Position numbers and translations under genes: made by a program
The notes under the pieces: generated by a model
The model's input: only the letters and a program-made list of their open reading frames with translations
Databases searched by the model: none
Told to the model about the DNA's origin: nothing
Part shown: piece after piece, positions 1-13,400 of the stretch
Layout of the letters: every line of letters begins with the position of its first letter
Numbering within the stretch: position 1 is the stretch's first letter
NCBI RefSeq assembly: GCF_030269925.1
Contig: NC_085121.1
Coordinates: 15,703,501 to 15,767,500 of the forward strand
Reading direction: 5' to 3'
Source of the DNA: Bombyx mori
Lineage: Eukaryota > Arthropoda > Insecta > Lepidoptera > Bombycidae
DNA length: 64,000 nucleotides

Positions 1-803
1 TGATGACTGAGCCGAGAGCTCATTTGCCTATTTAGAAAAACATATATTAAAAAAAAAAGATGTGTGCAATTCACACGTGGCAGAAGTGAAACCTTCCAAA
101 ATTAAAATAGAATTATCTTAAACGTCTTCAGTATATGTAAAATTTTGTCATTAGTAAATAATTGTAAGGTAGCGCCCTCTGTGAATTGATATTTTAATTT
201 CACGTATAATCCTAAATTTAAATTCACTACAAGAGCTTTCATACACACGTTAGTATTAAAAAATCTCACAGATGGCGCTGTATTAAATAGTATGTATATT
301 TCTGTCTCATTCTTTGCTGGCTTCATCCTACACATTTTTGTATTTGTGTCTCTTACCTGTCGTTTTTTCCGTTGCATCCGGTTTGAAATCACAACGATTC
401 TAAAGAAGTTTTCACTTCAAAAATTACACGATCGCCTCAAACAAAAACCTCCTGTACGTAACAACAGTATTTACGATGTTTTCAATAAAACAATCAATAC
501 GTTAATTACATCTTTTATTTATTTAAAAAATGCCTACGTAAAATCAAGAACGTGTATTCACAAAACAAATCGAGGGGTGAAAGGCTTATTTGGTTTAAAA
601 GACATTTTTGGAAATTTACAGGAGAACCATTTAAAGTTTTAAATTTGAAAAAAAAATATCATAACAAAAAAACTTCTTCGGCTATTTCAATGGATTAAAC
701 TTAATTGAAGTTTAATTAAAAACATTGAACTGTTGATGCTAATACCAAATAAAACGGACCTTTAATTACAAAGGTAAATGTCGTGTATTAAACGAAATGT
801 CGC

Positions 804-1177
804 TTAACACGTCTACTACCGCGTAGGTCACCGGCGCTCTACGCGACGCACGAAAGTAATTATGTCGATTTCTGTCTTCGATCTTCTTACTAAAGCGCCG
901 GAATACCTAGTAGACTTTAGGGAAGACGAATCCGAAGATACTAAGAAACAGATTAAAAAACAAGGCAAAGTTAGGTAATCCAGCCGCTTAGTAACAGAAA
1001 CCCTTGTTTTTTTTCTTATATGGGTGGACGAGCTCACAGCCCACATTACTGCTTCACGGCAGAAATAGGCCGGGTGGTGGTACCTACCCGTGTAAATTCG
1101 CAAGAGGTGCTACCACGTAATTACTTCAGTGCGCCGCGTAGGGCACCGGTGACCTACACGGCAGTCTAAGGATTCAA
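804..1177 (+). mobile_element. piggyBac-type MITE at TTAA, nested in the 571-1200 MITE
   Basis: The left boundary is TTAA at 804-807. The termini are inverted (GTAGGTCACCGG near the left, CCGGTGACCTAC near the right), and the right TTAA has decayed to TTCAA at about 1173-1177. The internal sequence resembles the better preserved copy at 23272-23518. It contains a Bm1 fragment. Confidence 0.65.
1007..1118 (-). repeat. Bm1 SINE fragment, internally deleted
   Basis: Complement of the Bm1 3' end (ATGGGTGGACGAGCTCACAG) joined directly to the Bm1 5' body (CACGGCAGAAATAGGC). About 130 bp of the middle is missing. It is nested in the piggyBac-type MITE. Confidence 0.8.
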
Positions 1178-1224
1178 CTAAATAGCCTTTCGCCTCTCGA
1201 TATATATATGTATATATTGCGGGA

Positions 1225-1426
1225 TCATTTAATGCTGAGGTACATTTTCCCGTTGATGTTCTGCTTCAAAGGGTTGATCCTCTTCAGTATCTGCGTCATG
1301 GTTTCGACCAAGCGCTCGCTGCTGACTCCGGTGCGTTTCGATTTGAACTTGGTGAGCAGCTCAGTCGTGGTCATCGGCTTCCTCGCCAAGTACCTTCTCA
1401 CCGCCTCTTCCGTCACCCCGCATTCG
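1225..1426 (-). CDS. TfIIFalpha: TFIIF alpha terminal exon: C-terminal winged-helix domain
   Basis: Codes for the last 66 residues, including EEAVRRYLARKPMTTTELL and KFKSKRTGVSSERL, then stop TGA at 1227-1225. In RAP74 this winged helix contacts the FCP1 phosphatase tail and TFIIB. The acceptor is a CAG after a T-rich tract, and the split codon is completed by exon 12. The stop lies only about 25 bp from the edge of a nested transposon cluster (571-1200). Confidence 0.95.
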
Positions 1427-4400
1427 CTGCACAAACAAAACAAAAAAAATATAGTTTAAAAAAACTAACAAAACACGCTTTTATAGAAAATTCAAATAAA
1501 AAGTAGAAAATAAATTTTAATATATTTGAATTAAAAATAGTTTAAATTTTTTTTTAATTGTAAACTTATTTATTTTTCATTTTTTCTATTATTATTTTTT
1601 TCATTATTTTTTAAATATTAAATTGTCGAGGTCTCTCATAAGTATACCAAATTTCGAGTTAATCCGACGTTTTGAAGGGGGTCAAAATCATGTTCAAAGA
1701 TTCCGTTACAAACATACATACGTCTGAAGCTAATAAAAGCGTATTAATACGTACAATTTGCCCGATGATATATATATAGATGACTATATATATAGTGATA
1801 TAGTGACAACCCTAGTGTTTAAGTTCCATATATTAGGGCGACGCTACGTGTTTAGGAGAATAGGGTAGGGGCGACTAAGAATTTCATTTTATGAGGAACA
1901 TGAGAATTCTAACGTCACTATACGCTTATTAATATCTCTGTTTACCGCGAAATTAAAAGATTCATAACTAATTTTTAGTTGGTTGTCACTAAGCTACATT
2001 GGCATCGGCTCATCCATGGTCACCATAGGTCATAATAAATCGTAAGCGACTCCAGTGCACAGCCAATCCATTTTTGACCGCTGAGGCCTATTCTCTAATA
2101 CAGTTTCCCAACGTGTGTTACCTGATGCACGTAAATAGCCTCTGTGGAGTATTACGTCACTGCTCCGCCCACATGTTTGCCGATGACCTTTGTACTCTGA
2201 GCGCTAGTACCGACCTCGCGGAAATGTGTCGCCGGGTTCAAGAGGATGTGGATGCGGTAGTTAAATGGTCACATGATAACGGCATTATATTAAACGCTGA
2301 CAAAACAAAGATGATAATTATTCACTCCCCGTATTTACGTTCTATTGATAATCCGCCTCCTCTGATTGCCCACAGCTTTGATTGCTTCCACAATAAGAAA
2401 ATTAACTGCACGTGTAATCCTATCGAAAAAGTTAATTGTGTAAAATACCTAGGAGTAAAAATAGATACCTCTTTTTCCTGGGATTCCCACATAGAATACT
2501 TATGTGGAAAATTAAGAATATTACTAGAAAAGTTTTATTATTTAAGTATTAAAGTTCCATTGCCAATACTAAAATGTTTATATTTTGCACTAGTGGATTC
2601 CATAATAAGTTACGCTCTTGATTGCTATGGATTAACATTTAAAACATACATAGATAAAATAGAATCATGCAAACAAGATTTTTAAAATTACTCGTAAATA
2701 AAAAGACAAAGAATCAATGTAAAGGAGATTACTCTAAACTATATAAAATATGTAAAATTTTACCGGCTAGCCTGAAACATAAATATCTTCTACTTGTAAA
2801 CAATCATAGTAAACAGGATCGTTTAACTAACTTGGTGCAACATAAAACTGGCACAAGGTCAATGTCCAAAGGAAAATTTGAAATACCCAAGGTACAAAAT
2901 TACTATGGAGATAGAACGTTAAAAAAACGTGTTCCATACTTACTCAATAGTTTACCCGAGGACATAAGACGTGAGCCTATACTTGCTAAATTTAAAAGCT
3001 TATTAAAAAAACATTTGTTAAATACGTTATAACCATTTACGTAAATTAATTGTGTTATTATAGTATAAGCTAGTTGAATGGTTTATACGCTATGTTTGTA
3101 TAAAGCGAGTTACCTGCAGTCAAACTGCATAAGCAGTTTTGCGTGGCATGTTTTGAATGTAAGTGTAACTTCTTATGAATAAATATATTACATACATACA
3201 TACATACATACATACAACGTAGGCAATAACGCCCCCTTGTGGACGCTACAGGCCTAAAGAGGGGCGGTAACAGACCCAGGAAAAAAAATGGGGGTGTCGT
3301 GTAGAGGCTTGGGATGCGATTTGTAATTTCATCTAGGAGGACTCTTTAGACACCGACTGAGCTCTCGCTATGGTCGTTTTTAAGCAGGTGAAAAAATGGG
3401 GGCGCTAAAAAAGAATTTATTCTCAAAGTGGGCAGTAGACAAAATAAGTTTGGGAGCCCTTTCTCTAATGTATCGTATAGCGAATGGTCTTTTTGGCGGG
3501 AACGCGAGGAGTGATGTTGTGTGTTTTATTTTGTCTATTTAGTGTTTCTTCAGGTTTAAATAAGTAATAGCGGTGGTTTATTAACTATTTAATATCTGTG
3601 AAAGTGCACAAAGGGGGGGATAAATGATACAAAGCCGCTGGACGTAGCTTCCCGGGACCCTCCAAAAAGTCCACTGAAAAAATCTCAGTAAATGACCACC
3701 ATTTTACTGAGATTATATTTCATCCCACATCATCTCATCTCATTTCATTTAATTACATCCTAATTGATTAATGTATCAAATTAATCATCTTCATTTTATT
3801 TCATTTTACTCCATATTATCATTTTTCATAAAAATAAAAATCTATACTAATATTATAAAGAGGAAAGATTTGTTTGTTTGTTTGTTTCGAATAGGCTCCG
3901 AAACTACTGGACCGATTTGAAAAATTCTTTTTCCATTAGAAGCCGACATTGTCCCTGATGAACATAGGCTACTTTTTTTATTTTTATTTTTTTATTTCAT
4001 GTGTGTTTTAATGTTTCCGAAGCGAAGCGAGGGCGGGTCGCTAGTATAAATTAAAATAAGACATGACCAAAGGCCGTCTGGTGTAGTGGTAAGTGACATG
4101 GGTCACTCACTACACAAGGGAGTCGCGGGTTCGAAATCCGCCAAGGAAAGATATTTGTATAATAAATATAAATGTCTTTTCCAGGGTTATGGATGTAAAT
4201 TAAATATATGTATGTGTATAATAAAAATATTACACTTATTTCCGTTATCTGTAACACAAGTTCTTTATGAACTTGTCACGGGACCAGTTAACGTGGCGTG
4301 ATTGTTAGTAAATATTTATATTTATTTATTTATTACTTAAAGGTCTTAGTTACCAGGTCATAAAATCCCATAAAAAAAAAGTATATCGAGTGACACTAAC

Positions 4401-7400
4401 GTGTACGAGGCGTCGAGCTTGGGTCTCTTGCTGGGCGGTTGCTGCGCGCTCGCCGCCGCCGCCGCCGCCACCGCCGCCGCCGCCGCGCTGGGAGCCGCCG
4501 CCTCCCCGCCCGCAGCCCCCGCCCCGCCGCCGCCCGCTACACGAGGGACAGAGCGTATATACAGATAGCTGTCACTGTCTTGCCCTAAACACGTCATTAC
4601 GGATCCTCCCGATCCATTAACGGTGATTTTAGGTACCACAAGCACCGGTCACCGTCCTACCCATAGACACAGTCCACTGAGTTTCTCGCCGGATCTTCTC
4701 AGTGGGTCACGATTCCAATCCTGTAGTAGATCCTGCGAATAACTGCCCTTGTTAGGGTCAGTGTTGACAACACTCCGGTTCGAGCCCTGAGAGCTCACCT
4801 ACCCGTCCGGACGTGTGACTTAGGATCGCATACGTAACAAACTTACTTATAAATATTGAATTTAATATATGTTATTTAAAAAGTATCTTTTGAATCAAAA
4901 ATCAAATCGCATTCGAAGATTAGGGCTTTTGCTTCATGCCGTTTTTATTTACGAATCTTTTGCAAAAGTAACACCCTGTACTTTAACGAGGGCGAGAGCA
5001 GTGCCTCGCAGAATCTACCAGCGGATCGGAAACGCGACCCACTGAGAAGATCCGGCGAGAAACTCAGAGGGCTGTGTCTATGGGTTAGTTCGCTCATCGA
5101 GCTCTTGGTCGTAATCGACGAGGATGGTGACCGGTGCTTGAGAAACCTAAAAGCACCAAGCGAAAATCATCCAGTTGTGATTAAGCTTGGTGAAGTTGTT
5201 TAGAGCTACAGAGAAGGTGTCTGAACTTCAAGTAATGAAAGTGGGGGGAAAGCTCTCTAACTAGAGATCTCTAATCCAAGAACACGATATTTTCCATCTT
5301 ATTAAAGATCGTCACAGGGGAGTGAAGTTCGCTGGCTACTGGTAGATAGTAACATGAGCGCGACCTGCTCCCGAGGCACCGGCGCCCGCGTTCTTGTCGG
5401 CGTTCTTACTCTTCTTCGGCTTCTTTGTGTTGCCAGCCTCGGGCTCCGTGTCAGAGTCCGAACTGAAGTCGCTGCTCGAATCTAAAAACGTAAATTTTTA
5501 TGTTATTTTTATTAATTTTTATTTCAGAAAAAAACCAGAACAATTTGTTAGTATTACTTATAATCTATGTTAAGTAACTTAAAAACATAACACTGATATA
5601 TAACGTTATGTATAATGATTATATTAATATATATAAATCACGTGTCACGTTGTTTGTCCGCGATGGACTCCTAAACTACTTATCCGATTTTAAATTAAAT
5701 TTGCACACCGTGTGCAGTTTGATCCAACTTGAAAGATAGGATGATTTTTATTTCGATCAATAGTCGCAATATTTATTAATTAACAATGAAATGATTTCTT
5801 ATGTTAATTTTTGTTATTAATTGTAAGTTTCGTAAGTCTAAAACAGATGGCGCCTTAAATCAGTTTTTACAGACAATTGTAATACTGTCTGACATTATTA
5901 TCTCATAGATGGCGCTGTGTTAAAAATACCAACGTTTCACATAAGCTACAATTTAATGGTTCATCAATCACATAAGTTACAATTAAACACCACGTGTTGC
6001 TGAGGCTAAAGTTTAAGTGAAATTTATTTCATAGTAAACGCAATACAGTGAAATCCAATTGTTCTTACTTTTTCAATTTTTGGTATTAGCACAGCCTGCC
6101 CTGTGTTATTTACATTTACGTACAAAGACCTCAGCCACAGCAACATGTGGCTGAGTCTGTTAGTACTTTTCATAAAATCAAAATTCAATCACACAAAGGG
6201 GAATGCCCACTCTCCATAGTGTGCTGGGCCCAAGATGGACATCAAATATTACTATAAAAATGGACGGTTTCAAATTCTTAAATGTATTAGATATCTAAAA
6301 AATATATTGAAATTGACGCCACTATTATAAAAATATAATAAAAATAAAAATTCGTTTTGAGGTTAATTTTCTATATAAATAAGTTTCAGATTGTGCGATA
6401 CTTCAAGAGCTTTTGTTTTCTTAATGTTTAATTTATTAATTATGACAAGAGAGATGTACCCTAATGTATTTTCAGGTCAGGTTAAAACCACAATTCACAC
6501 AATATTTTTCAGTCGTAGAATGAAAGGTTATTGATCGGTATCTATAATCGAATGTAGCTGTGGTCCTTAACTCCTGAGCCAAAGTCGTCGTTGAAGGGAA
6601 GATAAAATCCATAAAACAAAGCCAGTAAAATAAATCGAAGAAAAATCAAAACACATCCATTTTGAACGTAAGCCTTGCACAAGCAGCAAGCGAAGTGTCA
6701 GTCGGTTAGGTTCAATTCAGTGTTGTCAGTATAACGAAAAATAATTACATTAAATTCATATATCGATTATTTTTTTAAATAACCGATAATTGATTTATTT
6801 TTCTTCATGTTTTTTTTACGAGTACACATAATTTTTTTATTTTTTCAGTTTTTGTTTTATTTGCACATATCTAAATAGCAATACTAGTAAAGTTTTTTTT
6901 ATTGCTTAGATGGGTGGACGAGCTCACGGCCAACCTGGTGTTAAGTGGTTACTGAAGCCCACAGACATAAGACTTACAAGTTAAAGTCCAATGTATATGT
7001 CTTTGATTTATTTTATGTGCTTATAATCGATTAAAATCGATTGATTAATGATAATACTTAAAATGTTTTATTTATATACTTAAAATGTTTACTTAATACG
7101 TAAAAGGTTTTGATGCTGGCAATATTTTTCCCGCAAAAATCAAAATCCTTGATTTTTCAACAGAGTTACTTTTTTTAAACTACATATTTTAAGCTGTAGT
7201 GACGCTCATTTGGAAGTAAGTAAATGCATATTTATTTATGACATTAATGCACTAAGTATTTTTTCTGTAATCTATTGTCCGCTTTGGGCCTGAAATGGGC
7301 ATTCCCCTTTGTCTTAAGTTTTTTGACTTATTCAACATCTTTCTTTATTATGTTTGAACTGTTTAAAATTTTTTTTAAGCCGTGACCGGAGCCCACACCC

Positions 7401-10400
7401 AGCCCTACGCGATCAACCAGTTCGAATCTTGATGGATACCTTTTTTAGTTTCGTCAGTTTTCTTCTTTTTCTTGGTGAGCTTGCTGGCTCTCTCTTCGCC
7501 TTCCTTCGTGGGCTCGTCCTCGTGTTCCGACTCCTGTTTCTGCTCCTGCTCCTCTTCGGAGTCTTCGTCGGAAGTCAGCAGTTTCCTGGATGGGGAGTCA
7601 GCCAGCTTTAGTCAATCATGGCGATTACCAACGCTTATACAATGGGCATATTTTTTTTGTTCTTTTTTTAGATTGAAAAAACATTTCGATGCATAATATA
7701 GTTGATTACCGAAAATCATTTTTTTTTATGAAACAAAAAATCTTTCAATTATAAGCCGCGCCAATATAGAAACGAATCGAAAATGGCGGCGGCGATCATG
7801 CGCTCTCACTCTAAGCTATTGCTGTCTTTTTAGTCGCACACGGCGCGTACTGCATACAAAAAAATGTCAGTTCTGACTGCTAAATAATATGGCCTCTCAC
7901 AAACGAGGAAAAGTCCTTCACAGTGATGCAATGCTTTGAAGGGGAAAAGAATCTTGGGAAATTAAAGAAAATAAATTCTCGTTTGTTTTTTTATATTTTT
8001 TTACAATAAACAACTTTTCTTTCTATCTTTCTTTTTATTTGTTGACCTTACCATCTGTCAGTGCAGGTACATAGACGCCATTTTCGATTCGTTCTTTATT
8101 GGCGCGACTTATACCAATATTTTTAATAGATTTTTTTTACCTTTGTTTGTCTGCACATGGCCTTATTGCAACGGATACTTTAGCCTATATTTTTATATAC
8201 TCTGTTACTAATCAAATGTCACTCTAGTTATGAATTTATTGATAACCTCAAAACACTCTTCCAATTTAACTCTAATGCAGGTTGTCATGACTTGAACAAT
8301 TTTAATAATTATCTGTTAATGTGGTGTAAAACAATACGAATATGTTAATAGCGACATTGTACTTAGCTCTTAGAAAAAAATTAAATTGTTTATTAAATCA
8401 ACGGGTGACATTGATAGATAACATCAAAGGAGTACTCTGTGACAGGATTTTTTTTTTGAGACAACCGCTTCGCTTTCTTTATGCCACTGTTTAAGTCAAC
8501 ATGATATGACACGAGAACTTCAAAGCGATGATAATATAAATTAATTAAAAAATAATGACAGTGAATATTTGAGAAATATTCAATTTGATCTTTAAAAAAT
8601 TTGGTCTAAATAAAAAATTTGATTTTATTAGTATTACATTTTTTTTATCAATGCCGGTTTTAATTTGACTTATCTGTGATGTGGTTATGTGTCAGTTTAT
8701 ACCACTTTGGCAGGAATGCAAGGAGTGAAGTTGTGTGATTTGTTTTATTTTGTCTATTTAGTGTTTCTTCAGGTTTAAATGTGTAATAACGGTGGTTTAT
8801 TAATATCTGTGAAAATGCACAAATGTGGGAAAATGAAACAAAGCCGCTGGACGTAACTTCTCAAGATCCTCCAAAAAATCCACTGAAAAAATCTCAGTAA
8901 ACGACCTCCATTTTGAGATTATATTTCATCCCATATCATCTCATCTCATTTCATTTAATTTCATCTAAGTTCATATTATCATAAAATTATAAATATAAAT
9001 TAAAATAAGAAATGACCAAAAGGCTAGATACCAGGTAATAAAATCCCATTAAAAAACCAGTTTATATGTCGCGTCTATATTTGCTTACCTGAGCGCGTCT
9101 TCTTCTGCCACTCCTTTGAGTTCCTTATTAGTTTTAGTTTCGTGATCCGATTCACTGCAACATACATTATAGAATATATAAATAGCTAAAAATAGCCGTG
9201 TTTCTGTTTGTTGAAGTCAATACTTTTTTAGTGTCGATGAAATTTGAAATACTACGAAACCATCCGGCGGGTAGTGTGCTCTTGTCTGTCCAGTTTTTTT
9301 TTCTTTTTTTTTTTAATTTCCATTATCGGCAGACGGGCACACGACCCACCTAATGGTATGGACCTGGTGGTCTACCGCTAAACATCTGTAACGTGAGCGT
9401 CCCGCACCTCTCCGAGGAGTCGGACACGTAGTCCTTCTCCCGACCCTCCTCGTCCCCGTCGTCGCTCTCTTCGAACGCTTCGTCATTTACTTTTCGCTTC
9501 TTCTTGGGGGGCGGACCTGTGAAGCGAAAAGATTTTTTCTTTCATTTTTATCACTAACCCACAAAATGACAAAACTAAATACACTATCGATAACGCTTAT
9601 CGACAACAATAATGCGCATCACTATGCCCGTCCATAAGGCTCGTGAGTGGAAGAGAGAGCGAAATACTCGCTTCACCGCTCCGATTTTTTATGACCCAAA
9701 CTGCACGGACAAAATAATTCTACTATAGTATGTTCGGCCACACACTCTTCAAACTGGACCGCACGATACGTTTTGCGGCTATACATTTCTATAACTACAT
9801 ATATAATTTATCGACAGTGGCAGTTTGTAAGCGCGCGACTTGGCTCGGCCCCCTGGTATTGCCGAAGTCCATGGGCGACGCTAATCACACACCATCACGT
9901 AGGCCGTATGGTCGTCAGCCAACAAGGGCAATAATAAATAAAAAAATAAAAAAAAATCGAAAAGACTCAAGCATTATCATACCGGACGTCTTTCCCAGCA
10001 GGCCACAGAGGCTCGGTTACCTGAGCTCAACGACTACTACTGTTACTCATTTTTCAAAAACCATACCCAAAGTAGGGGCAAAGAAAAGATGAATTAATTG
10101 TGTAACTGTGAAATCGATTTCGGAGTATGGTGATTTCTGTGTCAACGGATTTATGTCACCCATTGAAAAGCATTGGTTCCTTGGTAAATAAATACGACAA
10201 AAATACAACCATATTACTAAGTACATAAGATTCAAAACTTCTGCAAATTTAAACCTTATTACGGCAAATGTCACAAATTTCACCATTATTGCAAATATAA
10301 AAGAAACTGTTTGCTATGCGGGCACGGTCTGAGCGAATGGCGGAGCCGACGGAGTCCCTCAAAGACCCCTTACCTTTATAGATTCATTGATGAGCATACG

Positions 10401-13400
10401 GCTCACCTAGTGGTTATCGTACCAGACCTCATACTTATTATTACATGAATACCGCCACATACTTTAAGAAAAGAGGTCGAAATCTCCACTTAAATTATTT
10501 CTATTATCTTTGAAACAAGGGTTACCTATTATTTGACCACAGTATGTGTGGTATGTGGGGTACATACCACACCTACTTTGGTCTGGAGTTACGATTTCGA
10601 CAGATTAAATAATAACACCCACGACGAAACAAACCCGTGCGAACTTTTATGACCAATACATTGGAAATCCGTTAACTAGTTCTGCTACCCCTAAAATTAT
10701 AAAGTTCAGCTGACAGACTGACCTTTACCCTTTTTCTTCTTTTTGGCCCCGGAGTCACTGTCCTCTTCCTTTTCTTTTTCACCAGCACCGGAGTCCGAGG
10801 AAGCGTCGTCGGAGTCTATCCATTCGTCCATCTCGGATATCTTGAGGTCTATGAAACGTTTTCCTGATTAGACAGGCAGAGTTACGGTTCTCGGGCACGA
10901 TGATGACACGATAGTTGTAAGACTGGTGGTAGGACCTCTCGTGAGTCTGCACGGGTAGATACCACCACCCTGCCTATTTCTGACGTGAAGCAGTAATGCA
11001 TTTCGGTTTGAAAGGTGGGGCAGCCCTTGTAACCATACTGAGATCTTAGAACTTATATCTCAAGGTGGGTGGCGCATTTAGGTTGTAGATGTCTATGGGC
11101 TCCAGTAACCACTTAACACCAGTTGGGCTGTAAGCTCGTTCACCCATTTAAGCAATAAAAAATAAATAAATAAACGAGCGTAATTTTGTGAGTTGTCAGT
11201 TGCGTAATGCGTGCGGACTCACAAAAGGTCCTACCACCAGTAAAAACCTTTTGACCTCACCCTTAATAGCGAAGCCCTTGCCCGCAGTGGCTTTAGTAAT
11301 GTAATGCTATAAGCACAGCATACCAGTACGAAGTCCAGCTGACGATGTTAGAAACCAACTACGCTTTAAGTGCTTGCTTTATTTTACCATAAGACCTACC
11401 ATCACCAGCTTCAGCTGACCCCACCTCTGGCTTTGAATACCGGAAACTGAGTACCTTTTTTAGCTTTCCCTTTAGCTTTCTTTTCGTCTGGGTCCTCTTC
11501 GTCTGCATCGTCGACTCCGCGGAGCCGTTTCCGTAACATCAACGAGAAGAAATTCATAACCTTGTTACGCCTAGTGCAGAAAAAAATCGATCATCGACTT
11601 CAATGAAACATATTTTGAAATGTCACTAGAAACAGCAATGGATTCGGTCCAACCATCTTTCTCATATACTATATACGGGGCGACGGAGACCAAAAAGCAA
11701 TAAATTTTCAAATAATTCAAACAATAAAGTTATTGTAATCATTCTCGTATATCTTTAATGTACAAAAAATAAACTTTTTTTTTCAAATTATTAGTTTTAT
11801 AACAATAGTCTGTTGCCCTGAAACAGAGATGTAATAAAGTGTTTTGTCTTTTTTCTATTTAGATAAAGCATAAGTACTCAATTCTTCAAATATGCAGACA
11901 ACAATAAAAAAATATATTTTAATTTTAAGTTCAACTATCTATTATGATCTGGTTTTTTTTTTCCTATATTATATTTATCGTTACATGCAGTGCGAAAAAC
12001 AATCATTTAAGCTCTAGATCATTATCGTCAAAGGATTTAGGATAATTACAAAGCACCTTCATTTTCGGGAATGACAGTCTGTATAAAATATGAGTAAATG
12101 ATTTACAAGTAATTTTACTGGTGGTAGGACCTCTTGTGAGTCCGCGCGGGTGGGTACCACCACCCTGACTATTTCTGCCGTGAAGCAGTAATGCGTTTCG
12201 GTTTGAAGGGTGGGGCAGCCATTGTAACTATACTTGAGACCTTAGAACTTATATCTCAAGGTCGGTGGTTACGTTGTGGATGTCTATGGGCTCCAGTAAC
12301 CAATTAACACCAGGTGGGCTGTGAGCTCGTCCACCCATCTAAGCAAATAAAAAAAAATAAAAAAAATGTCATGGACCATCTTACCTGCCAAATTCCTGTT
12401 CGGCTTCTTCAGCTGACAGCGCTTTGTATCTCTGAATCGGTTGGAAATTGTACCTGTTAGAATTCAGTTTTTAGTTTCTTAAGAATTAACTACCTTCATT
12501 TTTCTACTATATTTGAGCAATTAAAAAAGAACATTAATAACACAAAATAATAATAAAGGAACAGAGATTCACACACAGCATTCAGATTATTTTTAAATAA
12601 AATAGAAGCATTTCTTTCATGTTTTGTAAATATTGCATGAACATTCCGTACCATTCCTGGAGTGGATAGGCGTCTATTGCGCCATCCGCTGCGTGAGTGA
12701 ACACATAATATGCAGCATTCTCTGATACTCCACCTTCACGAATACCTTTGAATCTAAAAATATGATAATACATGATATGAAAATTACCAGTTACATATTA
12801 ATTAGTATTATATAGAGCAAGCAAATAGGCATAACCACACGTTAGTCTATAACACAAGACTTTTCATTTAATTATATGCAGTTTTTCATCCTGTTTTCAA
12901 TCATTGACTTTTAATGAAAAAGGAAGAAGTTCTGATTTAATTTTATTTATTTTATTTTTATCTTCGAACTTTTTCTAGGTTAAACGATTCTGATAAATCT
13001 TTTGTTGTGTAAAAATTGTTCCAACTCATGTGAAATTAAATTATTTCTTGTGCATTTGTTGTAAAGGAACCACCAAACAATATCAGAAGAGGTTATTGTT
13101 ATTTGTTAATTACTAACTTCTTGCCGGTCTTTCCACCGACTTTCAGGATCCACGGCTGGTCTTCCGGTTTGTACTTTCTTGATATTATACCGAATTTCTT
13201 GCGACGTGCTTCCTCACGCATGTCCCGTCCGTATTCCGAGCCTGCACCAAATCTGGATTTGTGTGACGAGTATTACCAAAAATATTACGTAATAGTAGTA
13301 GTATTTTAATTCCCAAGTATTCAATAATCTTGGAGCTGTTAAGATCACTTTTTATAAAGGGTGTTCATGGCAAATCTATTTTTTAAAGCATTGAGTAAAT

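Larger units (their letters stand above)
571..1200 (+). mobile_element. MITE with inverted ends, split by a nested insertion (copy 1)
   Basis: The left end at 571 reads CGAGGGGTGAAAGGC and the right end at about 1200 is its degenerate complement (AATAGCCTTTCGCCTCTCGA). The middle is interrupted at a TTAA by another element (804-1177). Sister copies lie at 32483-32695 and 48079-48307. A 116-codon open frame at 292-642 runs into this repeat and is not a gene. Confidence 0.75.
3487..4378 (+). repeat. Interspersed element copy 1, holding a Helitron and a SINE
   Basis: Homologous to 8700-9058 along its length (shared blocks GTTTCTTCAGGTTTAAAT, ACAAAGCCGCTGGACGTA, GATTATATTTCATCCCA, ACCAGGT.ATAAAATCCCAT). 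Two later insertions, at 3841-4044 and about 4075-4338, are absent from the sister copy. The right end lies about 20 bp from the exon 12 donor of TFIIF alpha. Confidence 0.75.

Noticed and set aside
292..642. 116-codon open frame on the + strand
   Set aside because: Its 3' part is the end of the 571-1200 MITE family, it has no recognisable motif, and its composition is AT-biased filler.
3188..3217. CATA microsatellite as a CRISPR-like or regulatory array
   Set aside because: It is the simple-repeat tail of the LINE fragment at 2045-3217.
4390..4620. Proline-rich + strand frame
   Set aside because: It is the reverse complement of the Gly/Ala-rich TFIIF alpha exon 12.
7586..7600. Earlier acceptor for TFIIF alpha exon 10 (TAAAG before CTGGCTGAC)
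   Set aside because: It would put exon 9 out of frame and hit a stop within ten codons; the CCATCCAG acceptor keeps phase.
7354..7611. Leucine-rich, membrane-like + strand frame
   Set aside because: Shadow of the acidic, lysine-rich TFIIF alpha exon 10 on the other strand.
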